The notes: generated by a model from the sequence alone, not told the origin. A stretch of 64,000 nt of DNA from Cymbomonas tetramitiformis (GCA_001247695.2 LGRX02033465.1:1-64000), one strand, 5' to 3'. Positions 29,474 to 41,441 are shown, counted from the stretch's first letter. Numbers and translations: made by a program.

Positions 29474-31943
29474 GCCATAGATTGTTGTTTCTACGGTATA
29501 GTGAGATAAGGTGGGGGTCAGTGATACGGTCCGTGTGGGTGTGTTGCCAATATTCGTGTTCATCTGCAGAACACAGGGTGTTCATGGTTTCAGTAATACA
29601 CGACGCGGTTGCGATATCGAAGGCACTATCAATACCGTACCCGCCCTGGCAGACTGCTGTCCAGATTATTTGGTGATTAGTGTCAACTGGGCAGCACAGG
29701 TATTTGATTATAAACGAAGCTATCATTTTGTCTAATTCAATTGCGACATTCTTTGAGGAGTTGGCAATTGCTGAGGTAACTTTAAGGGGGTACGCCATTC
29801 TCGGAACTACAACCGCATTTATAACATATCTTAGCTGGTGTAGAGTCATGTGTTGCAATTGGATGGATGTCAGAGTAGACTTAAGTCTGTCAATAAGGAT
29901 TTCCGCCTGTTTGTCCCATTCCCCATTTAGTGCAAACCATACTCCGAGGTATCTGTTTACCTCTTTGCTGTTAGAGAAATCGAGAAAATCTGGTGACTCG
30001 GGGGGTATCCATTTCGCATCAATGGAAGGACTTGAGTCATTGGTATTGGGCTCCAAGTGACCCCCAGAGATGAGTAAATCATCGGACGGGTCATATCGTG
30101 TTACCATTTTGCCCTGGGGTTTGATGCGCTTTCTGTAAGAGTATTTGGATTTCTTAACATTGATGGGAATACCGATGAAGCTCGTAAATTCATTAACTAT
30201 ACCTAGCATGTCTTGGACTTCGTCTTTAGTTTTCCCCACGAGCATGATGTCATCACAGAAGAACCGTGCAAAGATATTTAAAGGGGTGTCCTTTTCTAAT
30301 AGGTTTTGGGAGGGAGGAATACCATTATTTCCTGGTTTGTTTGGTCTATGGCGTTCCGAGTTCAGTTCGTATCCATATGTGGTTCCTGTTGGGTTTGCAC
30401 CGTTTGCTCTTTTTGCTAACCAAATTGCCAGAATATCCATAATGGCTACAAACCTTAGTGGGCTCAAAACTTCCCCCTGAGGAACTCCACATTCGAGGGA
30501 CCATTCATCTGTGAGGCCTTCTTCAGTAAGTACCATTCTGGAGGCATCATTGGTGATGTCTGAGATGATGTTAATTATTTGTGATGGGAGTCCTAACTTT
30601 CTGAGTGCTAAATTGCTCATCCAGAATTCAGCTCTATCAAATGCTTGTTTGAGGTCCAGGTAAACTACGTGGAGGTCTTTGTCGTATCTATTGGCATCCG
30701 AAATTACTTCATTCAAAATTTGGAGTGAGTCATCTATGTTTTTATTCGGAAGAAAGGCATCTTGAACGGGAAAGAGAATGGGGTGGGTGTTGAGTATTGT
30801 TTTGAGACGGTTAGCAATTATTGTATTAAATAGTTTAAGACCCGTTTCCAACATTGTGAGGGGTCTGGAATTATCTATGCGGTACATGGTGCAGAGGGGT
30901 TTTTGGGGATTGGAAGGATGACTCCCGCTTTTGCACTCTTAGGAAATCTCCCAGTTATAAGAATGTGGTTAAAAAGTGAGACAGTAACTTCTTGAAAATT
31001 CTCTGGGCCCTTGATCCACTGCGAGTATCTCATTCCTGAGGGTCCTAGTGCTGTAGAAATGCCACAGTCCGAGTATGCTTGTTGAAGTTCTTTGCGCGTG
31101 ATTTCTGTCAATAGTCTTGCGGCGGCCGTATCGGGGATTTTAGGGCTATCCTTGAGAATGTCAGTGAGCCATTGTGGGAGTTTATCTGGCTCACTCGGGT
31201 TAGCAGAAAATAATTTTTATTTTTGTATTCATCTAGTGTTGTGTTTAGTCTTTCTGATTTTGTCTCAGGTATCTTTCCATCACTACCTGGGGTTGCGACT
31301 GCACCTTTTTCGGTACTGTAGGCTTCATCTTTCCCATGACTGTGTCTAGAAACCTCGAAAGGTTAGTTGAGAAGAGATGTTGCAGGGCTTCCTTTTCTCG
31401 AAGTTTGCGTCGTTCAATGTCTGTGTCTCTGCTTTTTTGAAAAGCATTTCTGATTATTACATAATTTTCATGCAATCGTAATCTCCATGAGGCTGCTGCT
31501 TCATTGTGTTTGGGTTGGAGCGAGGCAAACGGTAGTGTGCGGGCAGCCTTTTTGGCTTGCTTTGGAATGTTACTAACATGAGTTCTTGTGTCCAAATATT
31601 TGATGGTGCGGCGTACCGTGTTTAGCCATTTGTATATATAATTAGATACTGCTGATGGTTTTTCAGACCTCCCTGTTATGTTCAGATTCTTGGTGCCAAA
31701 AGCGTCACTTGCCGCCTGATGTGCCAATTTGTGCAGGGTATCCCATGTCGCGTCAGGGTGCATTTCCTTGAGGCCAGTGCCGCCGTTTCTAGCTGCTTCT
31801 GGGCCATTTTCCATTTCGAGTGTGCTATGTAGTCTTTCAGTGTAAGACACCCAGCCTGTAGCGTATTGGAATAAATGAGCCGTGCACTCTATTTCTTCCG
31901 AATGCATCTCAGATCCGTACAGGTTCCAGAATTTAGCAGGCAT
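29474..31943 (-). pseudogene. LINE copy A, reverse transcriptase region
   Basis: RT motifs are intact: NSRPLTMLETGLKLFN, LDLKQAFDRAEFW, GVPQGEVLSPLRF and FFCDDIMLVG (about 30240-30265). Frameshifts relative to copy B occur near 30890 (extra CG) and 31215 (shorter T-run), with a small deletion near 31300. The RT core from 30887 to 29474 is still open. Confidence 0.85.
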
Positions 31944-33776
31944 ATGGGGTTGTATGTAGAAGGATATCCCAGCAGGTCATGTGATCGTCTGTGCCGGATT
32001 TCGTGATTTTCTTAACTTCCAGTGAGCTGAATGAAAGGTGTCGTTTGAGATAGGCATTTACATCTTTCCTGTTCAGTAGGTGAGGCGAACCTATATGCCA
32101 GATGTCATCTTTGACGTTATGGCCTAAGTTGAGACCACCTTCAGGCATCCCCTTGCCTCTAGAGAGTAAGTGAGCTGCATTCCATGGGCTATTAAGGTGA
32201 ATCCACCATTCTTTGGGTTTGTTGTGCCATTTTAGACATTGTTCTATGTTGTCCGTCTCTTCATTTTTTGCTATGAGCTTGTTCACTGTTATGGGGCTGC
32301 CGTCTGTATTATCCCGTCTGAGATCGAGATCAGTGGTGTCACCCTTGATGGTGCTGATAGCGGCTCTTGCTTTGTTTTTATTGATGCACGCGTGCACAAG
32401 TTCATTTGTGTTGTATCCGTTTGCTTCAAGGAGTCCTACGATATCTTTCTTGTTTATTTTCCTTTTTGTATCCGTATTTTTGTTTGTCATTCTGATTGGA
32501 TACCCTGGGTACTCATCATGTGTGATTTCCTTAGCACCGTTGAATCTAGGTGTTGGCAAAGTTGTATCTGTAGCTATCTCAGGTTTAGTGTCGTTTTGAG
32601 GGAGCTTAAATTCAGCCCATACTATCCCGTGGTCGGAGATGATATAAGGGTTTTCCTCTGTCCATCCAGATTTAACTGTCATTTCTGCCATAGTTGTGTT
32701 GGCCATGATATGGGTAAGTTTTGCTTTTGAGTTTTTGGATATAACATGTGTGAAAATTTCTGTGTTTGGGTTACGGTCCATTATCAGTTCATTAAGAGAA
32801 CATCTGTCATTGTTGAAATAAGTTAAAAGATGCTTATTCTTCTCAACATGCTCTTGATATGACATGTAATTTCCACCTGACACCCGCTGATTTGGGGTAA
32901 TAGTACAGTTTTTGTCACCTATCTCTATGTAGGCCTTTTTTGGATTATTTCCTGCCTTCCCTGCCCAGTCAGTGAGTGTGTCATATAATTCCATTTGTTC
33001 ATCTACTAGTGTGGCATCATTCATATAACCGCTGGCTATGTAGAGCTCAAACCCGTTATTTCCTGAAAATTTGGTCATTACTGCTCTCTTTGCATCTCCA
33101 TCAATTGTGGTAACCGAGGTGGATAGTGGTAAACTTTTCGGATTCCATAAGATCATGGAACGAATGGAAGCTCTTTCATTTACATAAGATGTGCGAAATT
33201 GGATTCCTTTTTGTGTCATTAGGGTTTTAATTAATGCAGGGTTTTCAGTATTCACCTTGGTTTCTGATATACATATTATATCGGCCCGTCTACTGTCAAT
33301 TAAAAGATTGCAGATTGTTTCTAATTTAACCAAACTGTCTTTATCTTCTTTGTGGTGTCGGAGGCCTCTCATATTCATACCCATTATAATCAAATTGTCA
33401 GAGTGTTGTGCTAGTTGTAGTTTTGTAAGTCGGTCTAATTCTTCAGGCTGTCTCATGGCGCTTTTGTGTTTTGCTTTTTGTAGTATGCATCTGCCATCTG
33501 CGTCATAGATGTTCTCACAATCAAAGATTTTGTTTGTGCATTTGGTTTTAAGGATTGTTCTCTGTTGTTTATGAGAGTGTTTCCAGCGGTATCCATATGT
33601 GTGGCGTTCGCAAGAAAGCTTTCCTTTGCCTGAGATGAGGTGATTATAAGCAGTGTAGGTGGATTTACAGTCTTTGTTTTCAGGATTTGGCTTTGTTGGA
33701 TGTGCATCGATTTTCGGGAGGTGAATTCTTAGTGATTGTCGTATGGTCGAAACGGCTTTGTTATTTTCGTGTTTGG
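31933..33776 (-). pseudogene. LINE copy A, APE-type endonuclease region
   Basis: The endonuclease motifs NMRGLRHHKED, CISETKVN, EIGDKNC and SDHGIVWAEF are all readable in one frame. The Glu codon of EIGDKNC is GAG here, where copy B has a stop. The open frame continues upstream through the microsatellite (as an Asn-Asp repeat) into the neighbouring LTR, but that part is not LINE sequence. Confidence 0.8.
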
Positions 33777-33887
33777 TATCATTATCATTGTCATTGTCAT
33801 TATCATTGTCATTGACATTATCATTGTCATTGTCATTGTCATTGTCATTATCATTGTCATTATCATTGTCATTATCATTGTCATTGT
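33777..33887. repeat. TCATTG/TCATTA hexamer microsatellite
   Basis: CATTGT and CATTAT hexamers repeat from the LINE copy A truncation point to the edge of an LTR at 33888. Together with 20526-20625 it brackets the LINE. Confidence 0.9.
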
Positions 33888-34076
33888 TGTGAGATATAAC
33901 TACGGATATATATTGGGTTACAGTCAGAATGCTTTCACTTTCGGTGTTAGCATAAGAGTCAATAAACATAAGATAGTCTCGGCTTGATGCCGGAAACCCT
34001 AAACCTGTGACACCCGTACTGTACCGAGTACTAGTACAGATAACAGGAAGTGACACACGGTGTGTCACATCCAGCA
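33888..34076 (-). repeat. LTR of the second Gag-only element
   Basis: The 189-bp TG...CA segment shares its end pattern (GTCAC, then TCCAGCA) with the LTRs at 25131-25301 and 38406-38590, so the three elements belong to one superfamily with divergent LTRs. Confidence 0.75.
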
Positions 34077-34283
34077 CACCACACCACCCTGGACTATTAC
34101 GGAGGAAAAGTTAGGGTGGAGCAGGGTTGTTGCAGTTTGAAAACACACCATCTCAAGCGGTGGAAACAATTTCTAGAGGGGGCTTGTGCTCTTGGCCAGG
34201 GCGGTCCCAAATCTCTAGCTAGCTGTGCACACAGGAAGGCATCTTGGCCCAACGATACTGATCTAGCAAGCTACTAGCTAACA

Positions 34284-35476
34284 TTAAAACAACTCTAGCC
34301 ACTTTGCAAGTGGTCCACAAAGCAGAGTTCGCTGTAGAACGAAGTCGTTGTTGCCAATCCCAAAGTTCATATTGCAGAAGGCAAACGTGTCAAAGTCCGG
34401 AAAACCAGAGTCCAGATTGAAGTTGTCGTCGGGGTCAGCGGGTCCAGAGTCCAGAAAGGCAGAGTCAGCGAAGAAGTCCACTGGGCAGTCCTGATGGCTA
34501 CTACCCAAATTCATGGTCCTACCACAAGGACCAATGGGCAATTGCGGTTTCGATCACTAAATCGACCGTATTTGAGGCACAGGCAACATTTGCACATGAT
34601 ATTTATGAGTTAAATGAATTTTATTTCTTATAGCGGCGGCCCCCATGAGACTTTAGGTGTGTGGTTGAACGACACGCTTTAGGGGTGTAATTTCACCAAA
34701 AGCTTGAAGAAAATTGTGGTCCTACCACAAGGACCACCGTTATTTTGAGTAGTAGGAGTCTCATGGGGGGCTCACGGTGATGCTCATGGTTATACATCTT
34801 GAGTTTATGACCAAATAAGATAACTGAATCGGTTACTTCGCACCCTCATCATCATTCCCGCTCTATTTCAGCATGGCGCATGTTCAACACAATGCAAATT
34901 CCGAATTTAGTGAATTTCGGACTTTAGAAATTGGCATTCATCCATTCTAAAATGTACACGCCAGTCGAAAAATAAGATATTTGGATGATGTTAGACTTTC
35001 AGAAATTCGCAATACATATATACTTGAAGATTTAATGTGCCGCACACACCAACCTTGCGATATATGCCCTCTAGCAAGCAATTATGATGGCTGGCTGGTC
35101 AGCTCGCGTGACCACTGTTTTAGGGGGGAAACCAACGAGCCAATATATTAGAGGGGAAGCCAACGAGCCAACGAGCCAATATATGCATTCCAACCGGGCC
35201 TACCGCCCAAATATGATTGGGACATATGTATAGGTTCAATTTGATGGTATCCGCGCAGGTGTAGTGTTGATATATGATTGGTAAAAAATTATTGAAGATG
35301 AGTCACTAATTTGCCACATTTTGAATGTTCCAAAAAATCTGTTTTGAAAAATTTGAGTGTAGAGGTTTGAAATGCGTTCGTCATGGATATATGTGATGGA
35401 TATAGGCCAAACCAGCGTTCAAATAAATTAATATAGGACCTATATATACCACATTTCACTGGTTAGACACCACAAA
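34284..35476. other. Internal non-coding part of the second LTR element, with short palindromes
   Basis: No convincing gene was found. Four near-copies of an 18-bp palindrome-like motif (GGTCCTACCACAAGGACC or with CGAGG) lie at about 34515, 34718, 35512 and 35542. The rest is AT-rich sequence without visible structure, apart from the small inverted-repeat element at 34639-34771. Confidence 0.5.
34639..34771. repeat. Small inverted-repeat element (possible MITE)
   Basis: GCCCCCATGAGACT at the left and AGTCTCATGGGGGGC at the right form inverted ends of a 133-bp segment. No clear target duplication was found, so the MITE status is tentative. Confidence 0.4.
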
Positions 35477-37908
35477 TCACGGGAGATAGCCAATTAAATT
35501 ATCGGAACAATGGTCCTCGTGGTAGGACCAAAACGTCGATTTGGTCCTACCACGAGGACTGCGGGGCAGTAGCCACTGATAACTGAAGTGCTCTCGGTAC
35601 ACCACCGACCGCGGAGCAATCTCCACGTCACAGAGCTCGGAGGCGGTGACGGTGTTGAGCAAAGCCATGCTCACGCACATGAACAGAGCCGGCAGTGCTG
35701 CTGCCGTGAGAAAATTGCCGATCGACGGTGTCCGGACACCACCAACCCGTGGAGCGGGTGGCGGCGCGTCCACATGTAATTCCTCGCCGTCAGATTCCGA
35801 GTCAGCCACGCTAGCTGAATCATGCGTGGAAGAAATGTACGGAGGCAGGGGGGTGAAGGATTTAGCCGAAACCTCTGGCTCGGGCTCGAAGAAGCCCAAC
35901 TTCACAGACATGTCGTCCATGAAAGACTGCTCGAAGGGGGGCTCGTTGTCGATGAACTGCTTCGGAAAGATTAGCGCGTTCTCGCCGCTCTCGATCTCCA
36001 CTTGCGGTTCAGGCTCCACGATGGCCTCGTCGATCACGGCGGGCGTGGCCGAGCCGAAGTGCACCATGGGGAAGTGCTGTGTCGTGGATTCAGCACCACC
36101 GGCAACCTGCTTCAGCTCGCGGAGAGCTGTGCGCGCCTCGTGCACGCGGGTAGCAAGGAGAGAGGGCGAGAAGGGATTAAACCCGCGTACTGTGCCCGAA
36201 TGCCGATGTTGTTGTCGTCGGCGAAGGTAAAAGGCTCCTCGTCGTGACGAACAACGGGTTGATCATGCTGGCCACAAATAAAGCTGAGCGAAGGTGGCGT
36301 CGTCCTGGGCATCGAAGGCGGTCTGGAACGCGGACACAATCTCATCGTTCTCGTCGGCGGTTACCAAGTCGCACTCCGCGCACGCCATGTCGTCCGTGGG
36401 GCAATTCGCGGAGTCGTGGTAGTGTCCAGGAGGACAACGCGCACACTCAGGGACGAAGGCGGAGGAGGCCACGTGGAACGAGATGTTGTGGGCGGCACTC
36501 TTCTTGTAGGTGTCTTGCCGCCAATTGCCGCCGCCCTTGAGCGGGTGCGCAGTAAAGCGAAAATGTTTGCGGCCGTAGGCGCCAACGCGATTGTCTCGCC
36601 CATGAAACTTCCCATCGTCCCTCCTGTTGCGCTCATCCCGCCAACGTGAGGGTGGGAAGGAGACACCACGCTTACCGTCACGCTGCAGGTGGCGACGGGA
36701 AGAATCCACAAAGCCCGAAAGGGGCTCGTCGCTCTTTGTGACGGAGTCCTTGAGCTCCATGAGAGTCGAAGTGGCGGCCTCCAACTGCTTCTCGAACTCC
36801 ATGATGAGGTCCTTCACGTTCACGTCACCAGAGTAAAGCAAAGCCGGCGGGGAAGACGGAAGTACCGGCTTAAGCTGCTTCAAGCGGCCAACACCGTGCT
36901 CGCTTTCCCAAATCTCGAGGATGTGGGCGTAGATGTCCTCGAGGTCGACCTTGGCCAAGTCCACGTCGAGACGAAGAGGAGTGAAGACCTTGTCGTACAT
37001 GATGGGGTCGAGGGACGCGAGGAGCTGCTTCTTGGCCACCATGTCGTCGAGCGGACCAGAAGGCGAGGTACGGATAGCCGTTAGGCAGGCGTCGAAGTCT
37101 TGAATCAACGGATCGGGGTCTAGCTTGGAGTCGAAGTAGATGGCACAAAGCTCCTCGTAGTTCCCAAGGGGTCGGAGAACACTAGGAAGTAGCGCTTCGT
37201 GACTTCCAGCAAGGCCCGCTTCCCATCTCGTGGGGAAGCGCGTCCAGAAGCGTCCACCCAACGTCTGGCGGGTGAGTGTGGCTTCGTCAAAGATGTCAAC
37301 GTCGTGAAAAGAATGGCGTTGTAGACGTTGTTGACCTCCTTGGTGGCATCCGCCAAGTCGAAGAGGGTATCGTTGGCGGCGTCCTTCAGCTCAAATGCCG
37401 ACTGCAAAGACGTCACCAACGACGTCCATAGTACGTTTCGGTCTGATTCGTCACCTCGGAACGATGCGTCCTTGGTGCCCAGGGCGTCACGAGACGCCCT
37501 CTTGATTAAATCCACGTCCCATGAAGAATTCTGAACGGCCACGGCACGTGTCCGTTTAGGAGCCGTCAAAGCCGCTGCCGGAGATGCAGGCGTCGGCCGA
37601 TAGCGCATCCCCACTACGTCTCGGGGAAAAAATGTGTCGAGCCGGATTCGGTTGTGAGCCCCCATGGGGGGCGTAGCGTGCGAAGAAACACTCATGATGA
37701 AAATCCTATAGGTGGGTACGTCGGGGCAAGGTGGCGATGGCGCGGAGAGGAGGAACTCGCGGAAACGGTGATGGCAAATGCAGTCAAAACGTTCGTAACT
37801 GTGAAGTCCCAATTGTAGAAATGCGGAAGTCGAAATACACGTTGCGCAAGAAGTCCGCGACAAAGAGTGATCAATTCTAGTCAAAACGAAAATCCCGTGG
37901 ACATCCAA
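35477..37908 (-). pseudogene. Frameshifted gag-like gene of the second LTR element
   Basis: Part one (37908-37165; the first ATG that fits the sister protein reads MSVSSHATPPMG) ends in KRALLEVTKR. After a frameshift near 37165, part two (to 36263) reads NYEELCAIYFDSKLDPDPL, then helices, KDLIMEFEKQLEAATSTL, a basic region and a zinc knuckle CARCPPGHYHDSANC (about 36400-36445). Further shifts near 36270 and 36150 lead into the C-terminal part, ending in DAPPPAPRVGG and a hydrophobic helix ALPALFMCVSMALLN. The order matches the intact element at 25131-28476 step by step. Confidence 0.65.
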
Positions 37909-38080
37909 AAATCACGTAGGGTACGTTGCAGCGATAAACACAATTACTCCGTAATGACGTGTGCCTCAACCGCGAGTCCTCACAGCGCAACCATCAAATG
38001 GCCCCCCCAACGCCCCACCAAGCGGAGGCGTTTAGCCAATCATGCTGCCAAAAGTAGTAGAAGGTGCCTGGCGCACCATA

Positions 38081-38249
38081 CAGTGCGTGCTCAGTTATAA
38101 GAATAATGTCTTATAAGCATATCGGACTGGAATTCTTAGACGAGTGTTATGTGCTTATATATGGGCGTGATGTGTTAAGTATGGAAATTTGCTAAGAATA
38201 TTCGGTCCAACCCCGATTTTCCGACATTCTTATATATGAGCACGCACTG
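38081..38249. mobile_element. TA-flanked MITE, copy 1
   Basis: The ends are CAGTGCGTGCTCA and TGAGCACGCACTG, with TA on both sides (38079-38080 and 38250-38251), as in Tc1/mariner elements. It is 169 bp and non-coding. Confidence 0.88.
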
Positions 38250-38405
38250 TAACCTGTGAGATGTATAACTACGGATATATATTAGGTTACAGTCAGAATG
38301 CTTTCACTTTCGGTGTTAGCATAAGAGTCAATAAACATAAGATAGTCTCGGCTTTATGCCGGAAACCCTAAACCTGTGACACCCGTACTGTACCGAGTAC
38401 TAGTA

Positions 38406-38590
38406 CTGTTGGATATACCCCTAGGACTCGGGATATATTCACTCAGTGATAGGTTTTCTCAGAATGTAATAAAGTTGATCAGTTAACCCGATATAACGGG
38501 CATAAACAGTTAGGGTTCGGGTTCGGGTGACGGTGATACACACTACTATAGGAAGAGTCACAAAGCAAGCGGTGTGACTGTTCCAGCACA
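38406..38590 (-). repeat. LTR of a third, truncated Gag-only element
   Basis: It begins TGTTGGATATACC and ends TTCCAGCA, and interrupts the right LTR of the second element. Downstream to about 38912 are remnants that resemble the leader next to the LTR at 25131-25301 (CCTAGTGTGGTGACTGGC, CCTGTCCTTTCTGGCAGGG, AATCATTCGTAGAGC). The rest of the element is missing. Confidence 0.65.
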
Positions 38591-38912
38591 GCACCTAGTG
38601 TGGTGACTGGCTAGCCGAAGGTGAAACCTGTGAACAAACACCATCTAGAGCGGTGGAAACTGAGTTCTAAGGGAAGGCCTGTCCTTTCTGGCAGGGCTGT
38701 TCCCAGTCAAGAGTTGCAAATCTGAAATCCGGCCCGTGATCGGACCCCTCTGCACATACAGCTACTGTCAATTTCACTGTGCAGGAGCGGCACGATTAAC
38801 TTGCTAGCCACTAGTCGGCGGTGGCACTGCTGTGCCAGCCCGCAACACAGTCATGGTGCCGTGAATTGAAGTTGTCGACACCGTGTTTGAATCATTCGTA
38901 GAGCTCCATGTA

Positions 38913-39070
38913 CAGTGCGTGCTCATATACTGTATAAGAATGTCGGAAAATTGGGGTTGGACCGAATATTCTTAGCAAATTTCCATACTTAACACATCAC
39001 GCCCATATATAAGCACATAACACTCGTCTAAGAATTCCGGTCCGATATTCTTATAACTGAGCACGCACTG
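38913..39070. mobile_element. TA-flanked MITE, copy 2, opposite orientation
   Basis: It has the same CAGTGCGTGCTCA ends and TA duplications (38911-38912 and 39071-39072). Its interior is the reverse complement of copy 1 with small deletions, so two inverted copies lie about 0.66 kb apart. Confidence 0.88.
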
Positions 39071-39152
39071 TACCTAAGGCCCTTGGGTACATCCCCATGT
39101 ACCGAAGGGTAGTGGACATAAGCACCTGCACTACGTAGCTAGTAAAGTGGGT

Positions 39153-40000
39153 ATGCGAGAGGTGGAGTATCGAGATGTGGTTCGCACACCGAGTACGAAG
39201 AGTAAAGCTGGAACTTTTGGAAAGGTGTCAACCAATATGCTTCTAGGAGTGCAACATGTTGTCTAAAAGGAGTGTAAGGAGGGCCGGTACACGGATATGC
39301 TTCATGAGATGCTATTTGCCATAGTTTTAAGCAAAGGCAGCACTCACGTGTTCCCACCAGTAGGGTATGGCCTCCGAAACTGCAAGGGGCACGTTTATCC
39401 TTTCGTCGTCTTCCCTTATGGAGGAAACACATTATGGGACTTTATCAAAGAGCACAACCCCTCACCTTCCCTTAGGAGAGACATTTGCCTTCAACTTTTG
39501 AGTGGCGTGAAGGATATGCACGCGCTTGACATCGTTCACGGTGATCTGAAAGGGAATACTATGCTAGTTCTTGAAAAAGCACTAGGTCTAAGTGGTGTCA
39601 CTGTGTCTATCATCGACTTTAGTGTCACAAACACTGTAGACAAGACAACTAACGTCCCTGTATGCAAACCTTAGCGAGCGAGGAAGAGACTTCCAAAAGG
39701 CTGAAACGTGCATATTGGATCGCGCCAGAGACAGGAAATGGATATTGTAAGAGCAAGTCTTCGGATATGTATGCAGTAGGTTTCCTCTTGTTGGATGTGC
39801 TCATCCCCAAGAGTGCTGGGGCCGAAGATGTTTATGAAATGAAGACAGAGTGTGAGACATATGCGCCATATGTTGATTGTGATATAGCCACCCACATCAT
39901 GAATTGTTTTGGTGCAAGGAGTGCGAGACCGACAGCTAGTGTACTCTTCCAAGTTTTTAGTGACAGTATGGTAAAAGATGATGGTATTGCTCTAGCGTAA
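39153..40000 (+). pseudogene. Protein-kinase-like gene, decayed
   Basis: The frame from 39153 reads MREVEYRDVVRTPSTKSKAGTF then GKV, a glycine-rich-loop remnant, and hits a TAA at 39264-39266. It continues in the same frame with HVFPPVGYGLRNCKGHVYPF, VVFPYGGNTLWDFI, the catalytic-loop-like DIVHGDLKGNTML and SIIDFSV in place of DFG. At 39662-39674 the frame changes and goes on with RAYWIAPETGNGYC (the APE motif), SSDMYAVGFLLLDVL and a C-lobe end. HRD is changed to HGD and DFG to DFS, so it may derive from a pseudokinase or divergent kinase. An intron could explain the frame change, but not the stop. Confidence 0.7.
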
Positions 40001-40152
40001 TTTTGAACTAATACGTGTAACTAGTGAAATATGTAAGAAGTGTATTAACCTTTCCGGTATCAAGACACGATAGTGTGTATGTATAAATTATGTGTGCTAT
40101 GGAAAGTTTGGTTTTTTGTGGAAACATATGACTATCGCACGTCTGTCACTAT

Positions 40153-41441
40153 ATGTATCGTGCAGCCATGAATATGAGTGTGCTTTACCACCATGAATAT
40201 GAGTGTGCTTTACCCCTGCAGGAAGAGGGAGCGCAGTCTCGTGGTATCTTGAGGGGTGCACCCCTTCAGACCCCTGTGCGATTGGAGGGGGCCTTTGAGG
40301 AAGTGGCAGTGGCACCTTTCTCTGCTACTAGGCCCAACCGAGATTTCAAACCTGGGAACAACGCGTGGACGTTCATAAAATTGACGCAGCTCGTACAGTT
40401 TGCTGTCGAAGATATGCATGATAACCACGCAAAACAAATGAGTGAGTTGATATCCGTGATGCAAAACAACTACACCGAGACACAAGAACACAACAGGCTG
40501 TTGAAGGAGCTCTTGAACAAGGAGGTTGTCAACAACCAGCCGGCACTAGCAAGTGTTCAAGGGGTAAGTATTTTCTCAAACTTGTGCTTTTGGCTTTAGT
40601 ATACAACTTGAGATTATTGTATGGCGTATGTCTCTTGACAAGAGGTATGATATACTGTGCCTCAACCACGATGAGTGCTTGTCAGGGTAAAGAAATAGAC
40701 ACCAAGACGATCACGTTGGTCACCCGGTTATGCATGGAGAACCATACTGAGGGATGGTATTTCCAAGATACGAAAGATTGCGTTCTCCTCCTGTTGAACG
40801 AACCCAACATTCTTAAAGCACGAACGAACCCGGAAACCAAGGCTAGATTCAAGGATCTACATGAAAAGGTAAGTTATTTCTCATATGGCAAACGTGTTAT
40901 GAGGGTATATTTGAAAGTGATATATGTGGAAGTGGTTTCAAAATGTACTTGTTGTGCAAATATAGGTCAATACTTCACAGCGCAATAACACGAGGCACAT
41001 GGTGGCTAAGAAGGTTAAAAAGGTTGTGCCTGTTATCTACAATGAGTACTTTACGAGTATTGGTGGGAAGCTTGTCCCTAAGGCAACTGTCAACTCCCTT
41101 CAAGGTAATTGGCTTCCCACGAATTGCGCCCATAGCGTGGCGCTTTGACTGCAATTGTGGCCCAAAGTGTGGTGCTTTGACGTTTGTACAAGGACTTTCG
41201 CGTTTATGTGTTTATGACTTCCTCGGCTTGATTTGTATATGCAGGCGGGGAGTGGCACAAGACCGCCAGTGATCCATTAGGAAACCCTCTATTTATGGAG
41301 GTGGTCCAACAAGTATTTCCACCGAGTAAAAAGCTAGGAAATCGAGGAGACCCAAGCTTATTGCAAAAATTCACCACCAAGACCATTGCGTTCCTATTAC
41401 TTTGTGTTTATAGCAACTTGTTGTGCATGGAAAGGCGGTGC
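40153..41441 (+). CDS. Spliced gene of unknown function, 3' end lost to LINE copy B
   Basis: Four exons join in frame by GT-AG splicing: 40153-40563, 40686-40868, 40966-41104 and 41245 to about 41441. The 5' limit is uncertain. A 25-bp duplication (ATGAATATGAGTGTGCTTTACC) and a possible acceptor near 40221 suggest an upstream exon. The product has a helical middle (FAVEDMHDNHAKQMSELISV, then NRLLKELLNKEVV), a segment GKEIDTKTITLVTRLCMENH, the basic KKVKKVVPVIYNEYFTSIGG and a C-terminal FTTKTIAFLLLCVYSNLLC. I recognise no family. It follows the kinase-like pseudogene on the same strand and could be its continuation. The coding sequence runs straight into the LINE, so the copy is truncated. Confidence 0.6.

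Larger units (their letters stand above)
20626..33776 (-). mobile_element. LINE copy A, 5'-truncated, with three nested insertions
   Basis: Most of this span aligns by eye with LINE copy B at high identity. It begins on the minus strand at 33776, at the codon block KHENNK, and runs through endonuclease, RT, RNase H and zinc knuckle to about 22288. From there it continues, without a match in copy B, into a methyltransferase domain and a probable 3' tail. Foreign DNA lies at 28931-29469, 25131-28476 and 22614-23752. Each is flanked by its own target duplication, and excision rejoins the LINE exactly as in copy B. Without these insertions the copy is about 8.1 kb. Several frameshifts (for example a 2-bp insertion near 30880) make it non-coding today. 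Confidence 0.85.
33888..38405 (-). mobile_element. Second Gag-only LTR element, degenerate
   Basis: The left LTR (33888-34076) begins TGTGAG and ends CCAGCA on the plus strand. The first 150 bp or so recur at 38255-38405, where a third LTR cuts the copy short. The internal 4.2 kb carries a frameshifted gag related to that of the first element, and no RT or integrase. A TA MITE sits just inside the right LTR, in or next to the primer-binding site (TGGTGCGCC if the MITE is removed). It is older than the element at 25131-28476, judging from its frameshifts and insertions. Confidence 0.7.

Noticed and set aside
32213..32730. Plus-strand hydrophobic frames inside LINE copy A (and 46334-46851 in copy B)
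   Set aside because: They are antisense shadows of the conserved endonuclease region; they recur in both copies only because the coding strand is conserved.
33736..33987. Ile/Val-rich frame over the hexamer microsatellite
   Set aside because: It is low-complexity translation of the repeat, antisense to the LINE.
38341..38380. Telomere-like CCCTAAACC sequence
   Set aside because: It is a single copy inside an LTR, not an array.
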